Shown here: positions 1 through 8,874 of the stretch, one piece after another
How the letters are laid out: each line of letters begins with the position of its first letter
Position numbering within the stretch: position 1 is the stretch's first letter
Origin: Chitinophagaceae bacterium
GTDB taxonomy: Bacteria > Bacteroidota > Bacteroidia > Chitinophagales > Chitinophagaceae
Assembly (NCBI GenBank): GCA_016786785.1
Contig: JAEUVR010000297.1
Coordinates: 1-38,020 of the forward strand
Reading direction: 5' to 3'
Length of the DNA: 38,020 nt
Notes under the pieces: model-generated
The model's input: the letters and a program-made list of their open reading frames with translations, nothing else
The model's database searches: none
Told to the model about the DNA's origin: nothing
Position numbers and translations under genes: made by a program

Positions 1-176
1 TGCTGTATAAAAACCGTATCCGCATCCTTTCTGAGATGCACATGCGCATCAATCTTTTTTAATCCCTCAAAATCCTCCAGCGCATAATATTCAGATTCAG
101 GTTGGGCGCAAGCAGAAAAAAGCAGGAGAAGGCTAAACAAACGGAAACATTCAACAGGTCTTAAAAAATTCATCAT
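1..176 (-). CDS. Amidohydrolase-like lipoprotein, 5' part only
   Basis: This is the first 58 codons of a minus-strand gene that runs off the left edge of the window. The peptide begins with a hydrophobic signal segment ending in a lipobox (LLLFSAC), so it should be a lipoprotein anchored through that cysteine. Shortly after come the residues KKIDAHVHLRKDAD. The D-A-H-x-H element is the usual first metal-binding strand of TIM-barrel metal-dependent hydrolases of the amidohydrolase superfamily. Two ATG codons lie side by side at 176 and 173 and I cannot choose between them. The substrate cannot be read from this fragment. Confidence 0.75.
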   Translation of the reverse strand, partial: MMNFLRPVECFRLFSLLLLFSACAQPESEYYALEDFEGLKKIDAHVHLRKDADTVFIQ

Positions 177-365
177 CTAGTTTTTTTATATAACGATCAG
201 TAAATAAGCAAAACAGCCGGATCCTTATAACCCGACCAATAAATACGCCGGTTCCAGGTTAGAAGGACAATCTATAATAAGACTTTGATGTCATGCAAAA
301 TAAATGAAATAAGCGAACAGAAACGCATCTTTTCCAATCGCGCCCGCGGGGCTCGGAAAATGCGC

Positions 366-848
366 TTAGTCATGTTTTAGCTTTATCGGTATCCAAATTT
401 CCTCTTCCGATGCCGGATCATTGTTTTTGTATTTATCGCCCAACACTTCAAAGTGCGGCCGGCTATCCAAAATATAGCCTGAATCCGGCAGCCATTTTTC
501 CAGGATATGCCGGAAGATAGAATTGTCAGTATTTAATCCTTTGTAGTTAAAAACGGCGTATAATCCGCCTGGCAAGACAAATGTTTCCATTTCTTCGGGA
601 ACCCTGTCAAAATTCGCCACTTCAACTGCCGCCCATCTTTCAAATTCGCCAGTAGGCCTGAAGTCTGTAAAATGTCCCGGCTTATAAATAGCCGCGGAAA
701 TCAAATCATTCGTCAGGTTGTTGGCTATTTCCTTTCTTCTTGGCATAAAACTTCTCCAGAGTTCGCCTATTTTGTAATCAGCAAAACTCATCGTTAGCCG
801 TTTACCAACCAGTTTCTTTTCGTTTGCAATTTCAATTCTCGGTTCCAT
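366..848 (-). CDS. GyrI-like / AraC effector-binding domain protein
   Basis: This 160-residue protein has no signal peptide and looks cytoplasmic. Its whole length resembles the stand-alone GyrI-like (SOUL/AraC effector-binding) fold, which binds small hydrophobic ligands or DNA gyrase. Visible features are an N-terminal beta strand around the residues KKLVGKRLTMSF, a middle segment PGGLYAVFNYKG and the C-terminal pattern DSRPHFEVLGDKY followed by EEEIWIPIK, which is typical of the end of this fold. There is no helix-turn-helix, so it is not a complete AraC regulator. The gene stands alone between the amidohydrolase and the malonate genes. The ligand is unknown. Confidence 0.8.
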   Translation of the reverse strand: MEPRIEIANEKKLVGKRLTMSFADYKIGELWRSFMPRRKEIANNLTNDLISAAIYKPGHFTDFRPTGEFERWAAVEVANFDRVPEEMETFVLPGGLYAVFNYKGLNTDNSIFRHILEKWLPDSGYILDSRPHFEVLGDKYKNNDPASEEEIWIPIKLKHD

Positions 849-1010
849 CTTTTATTTCCAGCTTCAATATTATTCATTATGCTAATCTACGATGTTGATT
901 TCGGAACTTCCCCGTTCAATCGGCTGAAATTGTCTTTCTCGCGTTAAGAGATCCTGTACGGATGAATCTATTCGTTATTTGTTTCTGTCCTTAACTAAAA
1001 ATCATTTCGT

Positions 1011-1473
1011 TCATTTCATTAAAAATGCCGTGACCAGATAAAATACCGACGGGCATAACAGGCAGCCGAGGCCGGTATAAAAAGTCGCAGTAAAAGCTCC
1101 GTATGGAACCAGTTTAACATCGGTAGCCGCCAATCCCGCAGCCGCGCCGCTACTGATTCCAATCAATCCGCCGAATACCATCGCCGAATGCGGGTTGTTC
1201 AACCCGATCTTTTTTGCGGCAAAAGGAATGATGATCGTAGTGACAATAGATTTGATAACGCCAATAGCAATGCTGATGGTAATGACCTCAGGGTCGGCTC
1301 CGATGGCTGGGGGACCTCTTTTTCATCCACTCCTTTACGATCAGCAACAGGAGCATGGCAAACCCAACGCCGACCACATTACCTCCGATGCCGACTGCGT
1401 TGCCAAGTATCTCTCAAAGGAATTGACCGACCAGGTAACAACCGGCTAAAATAGCTACGCCGTATATTTTCAT
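1011..1473 (-). pseudogene. Malonate transporter remnant, MadL start fused to MadM end
   Basis: Read on the minus strand from the ATG at 1473, the frame gives MKIYGVAILAGCYLVGQFL, a TGA stop, then EILGNAVGIGGNVVGVGFAM and LLLLIVKEWMKK. This is the N-terminal half of MadL, the small subunit of the sodium-malonate symporter. At about 1320 the frame changes and the sequence becomes GPPAIGADPEVITISIAIG through IGLNNPHSAMVFGGLIG to the stop at 1011, which is the C-terminal third of the large subunit MadM. The rest of MadL and most of MadM are missing. There is thus one premature stop plus one large internal deletion with a frame change. It lies just downstream of the malonyl-CoA synthetase gene, which supports a former malonate uptake role. 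The family call rests on remembered MadL and MadM sequence patterns. Confidence 0.8.
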
Positions 1474-1528
1474 CCGCGTATATTTACTGGCAAAAGCATT
1501 TGTAAAGACGCAAACCGCTTGATAAAAC

Positions 1529-3022
1529 TTATTTCTCCTCTAATACGAATAGTTCCTTAACTGATTTCTTGGTCACCTTTCCCATAGCGTTGCGCGGGAG
1601 TTCCTTCAACGCCAAATATTTCCTCGGAATTTTATAATTAGCCAACCGGGTCAGGAGCCATTCTTTCAAAGAGGCAAGGTCTATATCCGAACCGTTCAAT
1701 ACCAGGGCTGCAGCGACCAATTCGCCCCATTCCTCATCCTCAATGCCAACCACCGCGCAATCGCTTATATGTTCGTGATCTCTCAGGACTTCCTCGATCT
1801 CCAGCGCAGAAATTTTATACCCTCCGGATTTTATAATATCTACCGAATTTCGGCCAATAATACGGTAATAATCGCTTTCCATCACGGCAATATCGCCTGT
1901 TTTGAACCAACCGTCCGGCGTAAAAGCAAGCGCTGTGGATTCCTGGCGATTCCAATATTGACGAAACACATTCTTACCCTTTACCAGGATCTCTCCTGGT
2001 TCGCCGGGCGGCGTATCGTTATATTGCTCATCTACGAGCCGAACCTGTACGCCCGGTAAGGGCAGGCCTATATATCCAGGTCGTCTTTTGCCATTATACG
2101 GATTACTTATGGCCATGCCGATTTCGGTCATCCCATAACGTTCGAGCAAGGTATGGCCGCTGATCTCCTGCCATCTGGCCATTGTCCTTACCGGAAGGGC
2201 CGCAGACCCGGAAACCATCAGGCGAAACTGTTTCATGCGCTGCGTCAGTTCGACCTGTTCTTCTGCCGGCAGCGTTTCCCAATATGCTATCAGCTTATAA
2301 TAGATGGTAGGAACGGCCATAAAAACATTTATCCGCCCTTTACGGAACTGTTCAAACACATCCTTTTCCGAAAACTTCGGAAGAAATTCGCAAACCGCCC
2401 CGCTGCACAGGGCGCAGCTTACAACATTAATGATCCCGTGTATATGATGCAAGGGAAGTACGCAGAGTATATGATCCTGCGAACGCCAGGCCCAGGCCGA
2501 GCATAAAGTGGACGCCTGCGCCTCTATATTTTCGTGCGTGCTCAGGACTCCCTTGGGCATATTTGTAGTTCCGCTGGTATACAAGATCATGGCATTCCTG
2601 TCGGAAGAAAGCTCGGGCAACGGAGCAATAGCGGCATCTGTCTCCTCTCCGGCCGTTATCAGCCGGATGCCATATTCGTCGGATAGACCTGCTAATTGTC
2701 GGGCATATTGCGGAGAGGCAACAACTATTTTAGCTCCTGCATCTTCTATTATGTACTTCAATGAGGCTGTAGGATAAGATATACAGAGCGGCGTTGCAAT
2801 ACCGCCGGCAAGCCAGATTCCCCACTGTGTTTTTACATAGTCAAACCCGGGGTCGACCATGAACGCCACCCGCTCTTCCTGCAGATCGGATCTGCCATTC
2901 AATAAAAAAGAAGCCATTTTTACCGAACAATCAAATAATTCCGAGATGCGATAAGAACGCCCGCCCGAGATGATTCCGATGGCGCCGGGGAACCGCATGG
3001 CCAGGTTGACTAATGGGATCAT
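1529..3022 (-). CDS. matB: Malonyl-CoA synthetase-like acyl-CoA ligase
   Basis: This 497-residue cytoplasmic enzyme belongs to the ANL (AMP-binding) superfamily and has the normal MatB length. The adenylation motif is YTSGTTNMPKG (about residues 148-158), the A5 motif is YGMTE (296-300), the hinge region GWFKTGDIA lies at 371-379 and the catalytic lysine is K482 in NAMGKVTKK. The segment LPLHHIHGIINVV (189-201) and the stretch NPYNGKRRPGYIGLPLPGV are characteristic of malonyl-CoA synthetases such as MatB and ACSF3. It would join malonate to CoA using ATP. The malonate transporter remnant immediately downstream agrees with this. No malonyl-CoA decarboxylase is visible, so the fate of the product is unclear. 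Another short-chain or dicarboxylate acyl-CoA ligase activity is the alternative. Confidence 0.85.
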   Translation of the reverse strand: MIPLVNLAMRFPGAIGIISGGRSYRISELFDCSVKMASFLLNGRSDLQEERVAFMVDPGFDYVKTQWGIWLAGGIATPLCISYPTASLKYIIEDAGAKIVVASPQYARQLAGLSDEYGIRLITAGEETDAAIAPLPELSSDRNAMILYTSGTTNMPKGVLSTHENIEAQASTLCSAWAWRSQDHILCVLPLHHIHGIINVVSCALCSGAVCEFLPKFSEKDVFEQFRKGRINVFMAVPTIYYKLIAYWETLPAEEQVELTQRMKQFRLMVSGSAALPVRTMARWQEISGHTLLERYGMTEIGMAISNPYNGKRRPGYIGLPLPGVQVRLVDEQYNDTPPGEPGEILVKGKNVFRQYWNRQESTALAFTPDGWFKTGDIAVMESDYYRIIGRNSVDIIKSGGYKISALEIEEVLRDHEHISDCAVVGIEDEEWGELVAAALVLNGSDIDLASLKEWLLTRLANYKIPRKYLALKELPRNAMGKVTKKSVKELFVLEEK

Positions 3023-3065
3023 TGCCTGTTGTTTGAGTTAAGAATATCTTCTAAGATAGAGAGAA

Positions 3066-3587
3066 TCACGTTATGGCAGCCGGCGTTCCATCCTTTATAC
3101 CGCCGCCATGAGCGCCGGGAACATAGTAGATATAACGTTGTGTCACAGGATCGAGATCCATAGAAGTAACATAATCTTGTGAAGCTACCATTCCCCGGCC
3201 AACTGTTTTAATTCTCTCATTCCTGACGTCAAAAGTCCACTACGCTGGCGGGAATGGTATGCTTTGGCTTCGGCAGGAGCGCAGCGATTTTCATTCTACC
3301 GGTTTCAGGATTGACGCGGTAAATATTGTCGTCCTTATTGCCGCGGGCGTCCTGGCTATCTCAACGCCTTCTTCCAATTGAACATTTGCAGGTTTAATTA
3401 AAAACGCCGGCGACATATCAGTGGCAACCTCTTTCCCGTTGGCGAGCCTGGGAGGCCATGCGAGAGAAGCCAACTCCTTTTCGCGCGATGTATCCTCTTT
3501 GATACTGGGAACTATTGCCTGCGTCTTTTTAAAAATTTCCGGCCGGGCTGAAACGGATACCGCGATAAATAAAAATACCGCCAGCAT
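3066..3587 (-). pseudogene. Secreted protein remnant, frameshifted and internally deleted
   Basis: A good signal peptide (MLAVFLFIAVSVSA) starts a frame that runs to the residues LEEGVEIART and then loses sense, ending at 3291. A second frame continues with DDNIYRVNPETGRMKIAA to about 3236. A third frame then gives FDVRNERIKTVGRG, YVTSMDLDPVTQRYIYYVPG and AHGGGIKDGTP before a stop at 3066. The last piece looks like the closing blades of a secreted beta-propeller-type protein. Three consecutive coding pieces in three frames, far shorter than a full propeller, indicate a gene that has suffered deletions and frameshifts. The exact family is uncertain. An assembly error could explain a frameshift but not the missing body. 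Confidence 0.65.
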
Positions 3588-3767
3588 TTTAATTTTTGAA
3601 ACTGGCGTGATCCTGCATCTATAGCTCAATGGTTCATGGGTTTTAATGATCCGAAATTAACCAGATGCGCCCCAGCCATATCGTACTTTAATACATTTTA
3701 TCTATACTATTTTTCAGAAATCCATTGATCGGTTCATGCAAAGCCTATTTTAAGTATCATCGCTCTA

Positions 3768-6700
3768 CTATTCCAATACCAGCGGCAATTCTGTTTGCTT
3801 GCCGCTGATGGTTTCCCTGACAACGATCTTCCATTTTCCTTTGGGATCATTCAACGCGGTATTAAAACGATAACTTCCCTTATTGTTTATGATCATCGCA
3901 TTATCGCTGTACACGTCTACTTTTTCGCCGGCAGGGTTATATACATAAATATTGGCGACAGATTTCAACCGCAAGGACTCCCCTCCTTCCACGCTGAACC
4001 GGATATCCACGGCGCCGCCTCTTTTTATAGCAGGCGCAGCTTTCGCGCTCATGCCCTTTATGACATCAGGCAGCAACGCATAAATGCCGGGAACCAGCGG
4101 CTCAACGCTTACCTGGAATTTTTCGCCCCGGCCGATATACCGGCTATTCCGGATATCATATAAATGCCCGGCGCTTTTGAAATGAATGTTTATCTCCTGC
4201 GCTGCCGCCTGTTTATCGGGCAATACGCCCAGAATAATAGCGCTGGAAGCGCCATTAGCATTACCGTTCCCTCCAACCGGACGATCAGCATGGATATCCT
4301 TCTTATCGGTACGACCGGCATTTGCATCCTCAGAAAAAGCATATTTCGAAATGCCCGAAACCGGCTTGCCGTTCTGCCCGGTGAAATAGATCCCCGGAAC
4401 GATGCCTGCTTTTTCAAATACCTTTTTTATTTTGGCCAGCGAGGCTTCCTGCGTATGGGTCCGTTTTTCCTCGGGATAATGATCAAGAAAATAATTAAGC
4501 ATAAAGGCTTTTCCCTTTCCATAGCTATGATAGATCAACTGGGGAGCGCCCTGCTTTTCTGATAACGCCGTTGCCCCTTTCAATGTTAATTCGCTATCGT
4601 TGCGAGGCGTTACCAGATCATTCCGGGAATGCGATTGCGCCGCTATGCCCCATACATCCGCCAACGCCTGTTCGGTACGGAAGCGCGCATGGCCATCCAT
4701 AACGCCTGCGAGCGCATCGGTAATTACAATCCCGCCATGCTCAACAAACGCCCTTATCTGCGCTGCTTCCTTATCGCTCAGGGCCATGCTCATCGGGAGT
4801 ATCAATGTTTTAATACCCTTACTGATCAGGTCGCCGTTCTCAATACCGCTATAAGCGATAAAATCAAAACCTAACCCCGCATCTTTCAATATCTTCACCC
4901 ATCCGTCAAGGTTTTTTCTTAGCTGGCCAAGCGTCTCGCTGGAATTGCCATAATTGCGGCCGGCTTTGATAACGCCGTCAACGATCCAGGCGGCATGGAT
5001 GCTCGGATAAGAATAATGAATGGCGATCTTATGCTCGTTTTCAGGTTGAAAGGAGGCAAATAATTTTCCAATCCCCTTTTCGCGCATCTCATAAAAGCCG
5101 TTCTTCATGTCCAGCCCGCTCGCGCAATAGGAGAGATCGGGATTCAAAGAAGACTGCTGCCAGAAGATATAGGCGCCGCCGGTTTCATTCAGGAATATAT
5201 GCTCATAAAAATCATGCAATACTTTTTTGCCCGAAGCGCCATACCCCGCCTGTCCCGAGACCTTCAGGTCGGGATTAAAATCATGATGGTATTCCAGTTG
5301 ATTGCCTATATCATAAGGGTTCATCTGCCCTACATGTTTATCCAACTGGCTGTAATCATATCCATTGTGCGCGCCGGAAGCCTGCGTGCCGGAAAGTTGC
5401 ACCAGCCCCCCGGGATCTATCTCATGCAATACATCCTGCACATAACGGAACTGATCCGACCAGGTTTTCTCCATAAAAGACCGATGGTCGGCCCAGGAAG
5501 AGTAATTGCCTCTTTCCTGCGCTTCCCGGTAATCGTCGGGAACGACCTGCTCCCAGGAAGCAAACCCGGTTCCCCATTGCCTGTTCAGGTCCTGCAACGA
5601 GGGATAAATCCCGCGCAGCCATTCGCGCATAGCCTTCAATGTTATCTCTGAAAAATCGAGGTCAAGCGCATCGTCATATCTTGTTACCGAAGGTTCCTCA
5701 TAAATATAATAGGCAGAAGGCGAAAACTTACGCCAGGCGGGGATCATCTTATACATCTCCTCACGGACAGCGCGCAGGTAAACAGAATCGTTGAGACCAT
5801 ATTTTCGCGCCAATACCCTTTTGTCGCCTGTTTCCAGGTATTTTGCTTTTATGGAATCGTAATATTCCAGGTCGGGTCCGTTATCAGGCGATTCCACGCC
5901 GCTGATCCTGGTCTCCGCCTGCACCTTATAGTTGGCATGTTTGCTTTGCTCCATGGTATAGGCGGCCAAAGTAGTAACATGCATATTTTTCAACTGGGCG
6001 TCGATGGCGCTCCATGTGCCGGGAACCGGGTTGGGGCCAAAATGATACATGGTGACATCATAGTCGTCCCATTTTCTTGGCTGATGAAAAAAGATCTCTT
6101 TCTTTTTACGGTCCTGCTGCCTGTTATTCGCCGAAAGGATAAATTCCACCCTGCCCAGATGCGACAGGATATTTTTAGAGTCCAGTATAAATTCGTATTT
6201 CCGGTCGCCTGAAAAATTAACAGGTTTAGACTGCGTGGATACCAGCCGGTCATAATTATCATAGAGAAAGGCGGAGAGCGTTCCGGCAAAAGGCTTTTCT
6301 GCGTTTACGAATACGCTTGTCTTGATGGCTTTTCCGGCCGGTATCTCGTCAAGTTCGCTGTCAACGGCCCTGATCTTCGCCTGTTGGGCTCTTGAGAATT
6401 TTAATGCATACCAGTCCAGCACGCCTTTGGCGTTTGTTAATTGCAGGGCGGCAAAATGTTCTCCGCCATGCACGGTCGCGGCCAAGGGAATTTTCACCGA
6501 TCCATTTTTACTGCTATTAAGCGGCATCGTATAAGATGTTTCCACTACCCCGAAATCATCCTGGATATTTATACGCAGCGAATCATTGTTGCCAATATTA
6601 TCAAAAAAAACTTCCAGCGCATTGGCGCTCGCCTCCGCCCGCGCAATATGAGAAGAGGGTTCCTTTTGAGCGGCCCAGACTACCGAGCGCGCCACCAGCG

Positions 6701-8048
6701 ACCACATGTGTTCCCAGAAGGGGTATGAAAGTCCTGTTTCCCAGGGATTTTTTAATTTGGGGATAAACCCGTTTTCCGGATAAGCCATCGCCACGATCCG
6801 GCCCTTGCCATAGGTTTTTACGGATACTACCGGGTTTCCATCAGCCGTACGGATCAGCGCCTGCCCGTTATCTGCGCAGGGAACAACGCCCATCTGCCCC
6901 ATCGGAAGAGCTCCCAGCTCGACGCCGCGGGTGATATAATGATCGCCGGTTTTTACCCAGGCCGAAGTATCCATCAACGGCCATATATTGGCTTTTGAGT
7001 GATAAAGTTTCATAATGCTGTCGATGTTTACAGAAGGTTTTACCGCCAGCGGCGAAAAGGCTGTAAAATCATTCTCTCCGCCGGGTTTACTGGCAGGATA
7101 CAGCAACACCAATCCTGTTCCTTTTTTTACCCGCTCCAATAATGCCTGGCGTAATGCCCGGGGATAGTCTTCCCAGGGATGGAGCCCCGGCCAGATGATC
7201 ACATCATATTCGGGGTTGAACATAATATCATCCGCAATATAATTGAAGGCAAGGTTATAAGGATAGCTTCCATCGTGCGACATTGGATTCCGGCGATCAT
7301 AGAAATCGCCAAATCCCCAGCGGTTGATACCGGCAGAACGCCCGATCGTGGTAGTCGTAAAATCCAGCGCCAGCCGCTCGGATAATTCAATAATACCTCG
7401 GCCGTCAAATATTGGCGATATGCTGTACGCTTTTATTTTACCATTTGCAAAATTGGTTGCCCAGGGAAAATGCGGCGTTATGATCGCATCCGTATAATCC
7501 ACATCCCATCTCCCCTTGGCATCAAACACTTTCTGGTATTGGTCAAGCGCAATATAATCCAGGTACAGGGAAGCGCTATCCGCTGTTTTTAACAGGAGCG
7601 AGCTGACCTTTGCCATATCAAATCCCTTAAACGCTGCAAAGGCAACCTGCAGGTGATTGGCTCCCTGCCTGAGCGAAAATTGTTTTGCCGACTGGTTTCC
7701 CGCGGAATCTTCAACGACCAGCGATACCTGCGCCGGCCGCTCGCTCCATACAAACAACAACAACGCGTCGGCGCCGGATTTTTTTACGGCCGGATCTTCA
7801 TTCCAGTTAGATACATTCAACTCTACCAGCCTGAGCTCTCCTCCATTTGCAGGAAATATGCATTGAAGCGAATGTCTGTTTAACGCAGGAAAATCTGTTG
7901 ATTGCCGGGCCTGCACGCCCTTGCCCGCCTGCACGCTTTTCAACTCTTTATCCGTTTCAAAAGAATTGATAAGTTTTTGCGCAGCGGCATCCGCGTGAAA
8001 CAGGGCGAGCAATATGCCGCTAAATAAATAAGAAGATAAATGTTTCAT
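3768..8048 (-). CDS. Large secreted glycoside hydrolase-like protein (GH42-like)
   Basis: The protein is 1426 residues when started at MKHLSSYLFSGILLALF, which gives a clean signal peptide; an upstream in-frame ATG at 8138 would add 30 unlikely residues. In order there are a jelly-roll-like N-terminal domain (roughly 30-190), an alpha/beta domain like the class I glutamine-amidotransferase or ThuA fold (roughly 215-450, with the segment YDVIIWPGLHPWEDY), beta-sandwich linkers, a TIM barrel (about 650-1000) and a second alpha/beta domain like the beta-galactosidase trimerisation domain, with ITDALAGVMDG. Candidate acidic residues are in YYIYEEPSVT and in LNETGGAYIFW; I did not prove their roles. 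Beta-rich segments end the protein. It follows the GMC and small-subunit genes on the same strand with a 134-bp gap, so cotranscription is plausible. The substrate is unknown. Confidence 0.75.
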   Translation of the reverse strand: MKHLSSYLFSGILLALFHADAAAQKLINSFETDKELKSVQAGKGVQARQSTDFPALNRHSLQCIFPANGGELRLVELNVSNWNEDPAVKKSGADALLLFVWSERPAQVSLVVEDSAGNQSAKQFSLRQGANHLQVAFAAFKGFDMAKVSSLLLKTADSASLYLDYIALDQYQKVFDAKGRWDVDYTDAIITPHFPWATNFANGKIKAYSISPIFDGRGIIELSERLALDFTTTTIGRSAGINRWGFGDFYDRRNPMSHDGSYPYNLAFNYIADDIMFNPEYDVIIWPGLHPWEDYPRALRQALLERVKKGTGLVLLYPASKPGGENDFTAFSPLAVKPSVNIDSIMKLYHSKANIWPLMDTSAWVKTGDHYITRGVELGALPMGQMGVVPCADNGQALIRTADGNPVVSVKTYGKGRIVAMAYPENGFIPKLKNPWETGLSYPFWEHMWSLVARSVVWAAQKEPSSHIARAEASANALEVFFDNIGNNDSLRINIQDDFGVVETSYTMPLNSSKNGSVKIPLAATVHGGEHFAALQLTNAKGVLDWYALKFSRAQQAKIRAVDSELDEIPAGKAIKTSVFVNAEKPFAGTLSAFLYDNYDRLVSTQSKPVNFSGDRKYEFILDSKNILSHLGRVEFILSANNRQQDRKKKEIFFHQPRKWDDYDVTMYHFGPNPVPGTWSAIDAQLKNMHVTTLAAYTMEQSKHANYKVQAETRISGVESPDNGPDLEYYDSIKAKYLETGDKRVLARKYGLNDSVYLRAVREEMYKMIPAWRKFSPSAYYIYEEPSVTRYDDALDLDFSEITLKAMREWLRGIYPSLQDLNRQWGTGFASWEQVVPDDYREAQERGNYSSWADHRSFMEKTWSDQFRYVQDVLHEIDPGGLVQLSGTQASGAHNGYDYSQLDKHVGQMNPYDIGNQLEYHHDFNPDLKVSGQAGYGASGKKVLHDFYEHIFLNETGGAYIFWQQSSLNPDLSYCASGLDMKNGFYEMREKGIGKLFASFQPENEHKIAIHYSYPSIHAAWIVDGVIKAGRNYGNSSETLGQLRKNLDGWVKILKDAGLGFDFIAYSGIENGDLISKGIKTLILPMSMALSDKEAAQIRAFVEHGGIVITDALAGVMDGHARFRTEQALADVWGIAAQSHSRNDLVTPRNDSELTLKGATALSEKQGAPQLIYHSYGKGKAFMLNYFLDHYPEEKRTHTQEASLAKIKKVFEKAGIVPGIYFTGQNGKPVSGISKYAFSEDANAGRTDKKDIHADRPVGGNGNANGASSAIILGVLPDKQAAAQEINIHFKSAGHLYDIRNSRYIGRGEKFQVSVEPLVPGIYALLPDVIKGMSAKAAPAIKRGGAVDIRFSVEGGESLRLKSVANIYVYNPAGEKVDVYSDNAMIINNKGSYRFNTALNDPKGKWKIVVRETISGKQTELPLVLE

Positions 8049-8182
8049 GGCATCATTATTCAACCGGTTTATAGCCGGAAAAGATCTTTGTGTGTTCCTA
8101 TTAACAACCAGTAGGATGGTCAGAGGGATATGAAACAATAATTAATTATTGTGCAAGGCCCGATTAATGCTTGCTTCGGTCG

Positions 8183-8815
8183 CTAAAATGTTATGTCTTC
8201 CAATCCGTACGCTTTAATAATATCCGGCGGCACGCCCTCCCACCTGTTGGGCTTATTACCCGCATAGCCCAGGTCTTCAATACCCATCTTGCTGGTAAAA
8301 AAGCCGGTCGCCGTCAGGTTTCTCATCCGGTTAAAAAAAGCTACGCCCTGCTGCATTTCGGGTTTTGCCCTGGCAGGATAAGCAATTTCATTGACGATCT
8401 CCAATTGCTGCGTTGCAGTGCAATCTTTAAATGGCTGATCATACCTGTTCAGGCATTTCAGGTCTAACCAGCGCAGTCCTCCCCTCATCGGCAACTGGTG
8501 TTCGGGCATATCCTTCACAATAAATTCTATGAACTCGGGAACCTTCGCGGCGGAAGCGCTTCCCGAGCGCTCGTCTTTCGGAATGATAATATCCGCCAAG
8601 ATCGTTATGGTAGCCATCTCATGGGGCGTGAAAAAGGTTTCCGCCAGCAGTTTTTTATCCCTTTCTATCTCCTGCGCCTGCCTGTCGGAATAATCGCCTT
8701 CGGCTACATTAGTTACAGCAGTCTTTTCTCCCGGCTCAGGCTTGCAACTCTTGAGTAAGGCGCCGGCTGACAAGGCGCCAATGCCCAATGCTTTAATGGA
8801 ATCTCGTCTTTTCAT
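8183..8815 (-). CDS. Gluconate 2-dehydrogenase subunit 3-like Tat lipoprotein
   Basis: This 210-residue protein is the small partner of the GMC dehydrogenase just upstream. The N-terminus KRRDSIKALGIGALSAG is a twin-arginine type signal, followed by a lipobox (ALLKSC, cysteine 24), so it should be exported folded and lipid-anchored. The body matches the gluconate 2-dehydrogenase subunit 3 family: FFTPHEMATITILADIIIPKDE, then SASAAKVPEFIEFIV, then MRGGLRWLD. In characterised three-subunit dehydrogenases this subunit carries the export signal for the flavoprotein, which has none. The gene starts 59 bp after the GMC stop codon, consistent with an operon. Confidence 0.88.
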   Translation of the reverse strand: MKRRDSIKALGIGALSAGALLKSCKPEPGEKTAVTNVAEGDYSDRQAQEIERDKKLLAETFFTPHEMATITILADIIIPKDERSGSASAAKVPEFIEFIVKDMPEHQLPMRGGLRWLDLKCLNRYDQPFKDCTATQQLEIVNEIAYPARAKPEMQQGVAFFNRMRNLTATGFFTSKMGIEDLGYAGNKPNRWEGVPPDIIKAYGLEDITF

Positions 8816-8874
8816 ATATAATATTTTACCTGTGCGCTTTTATTTTTTATTGATAATAGTAATGCATACGCGCA

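Noticed and set aside
1188-1454. Plus-strand frames across the transporter remnant
   Set aside because: They are antisense to a clear MadL/MadM remnant and show no protein family.
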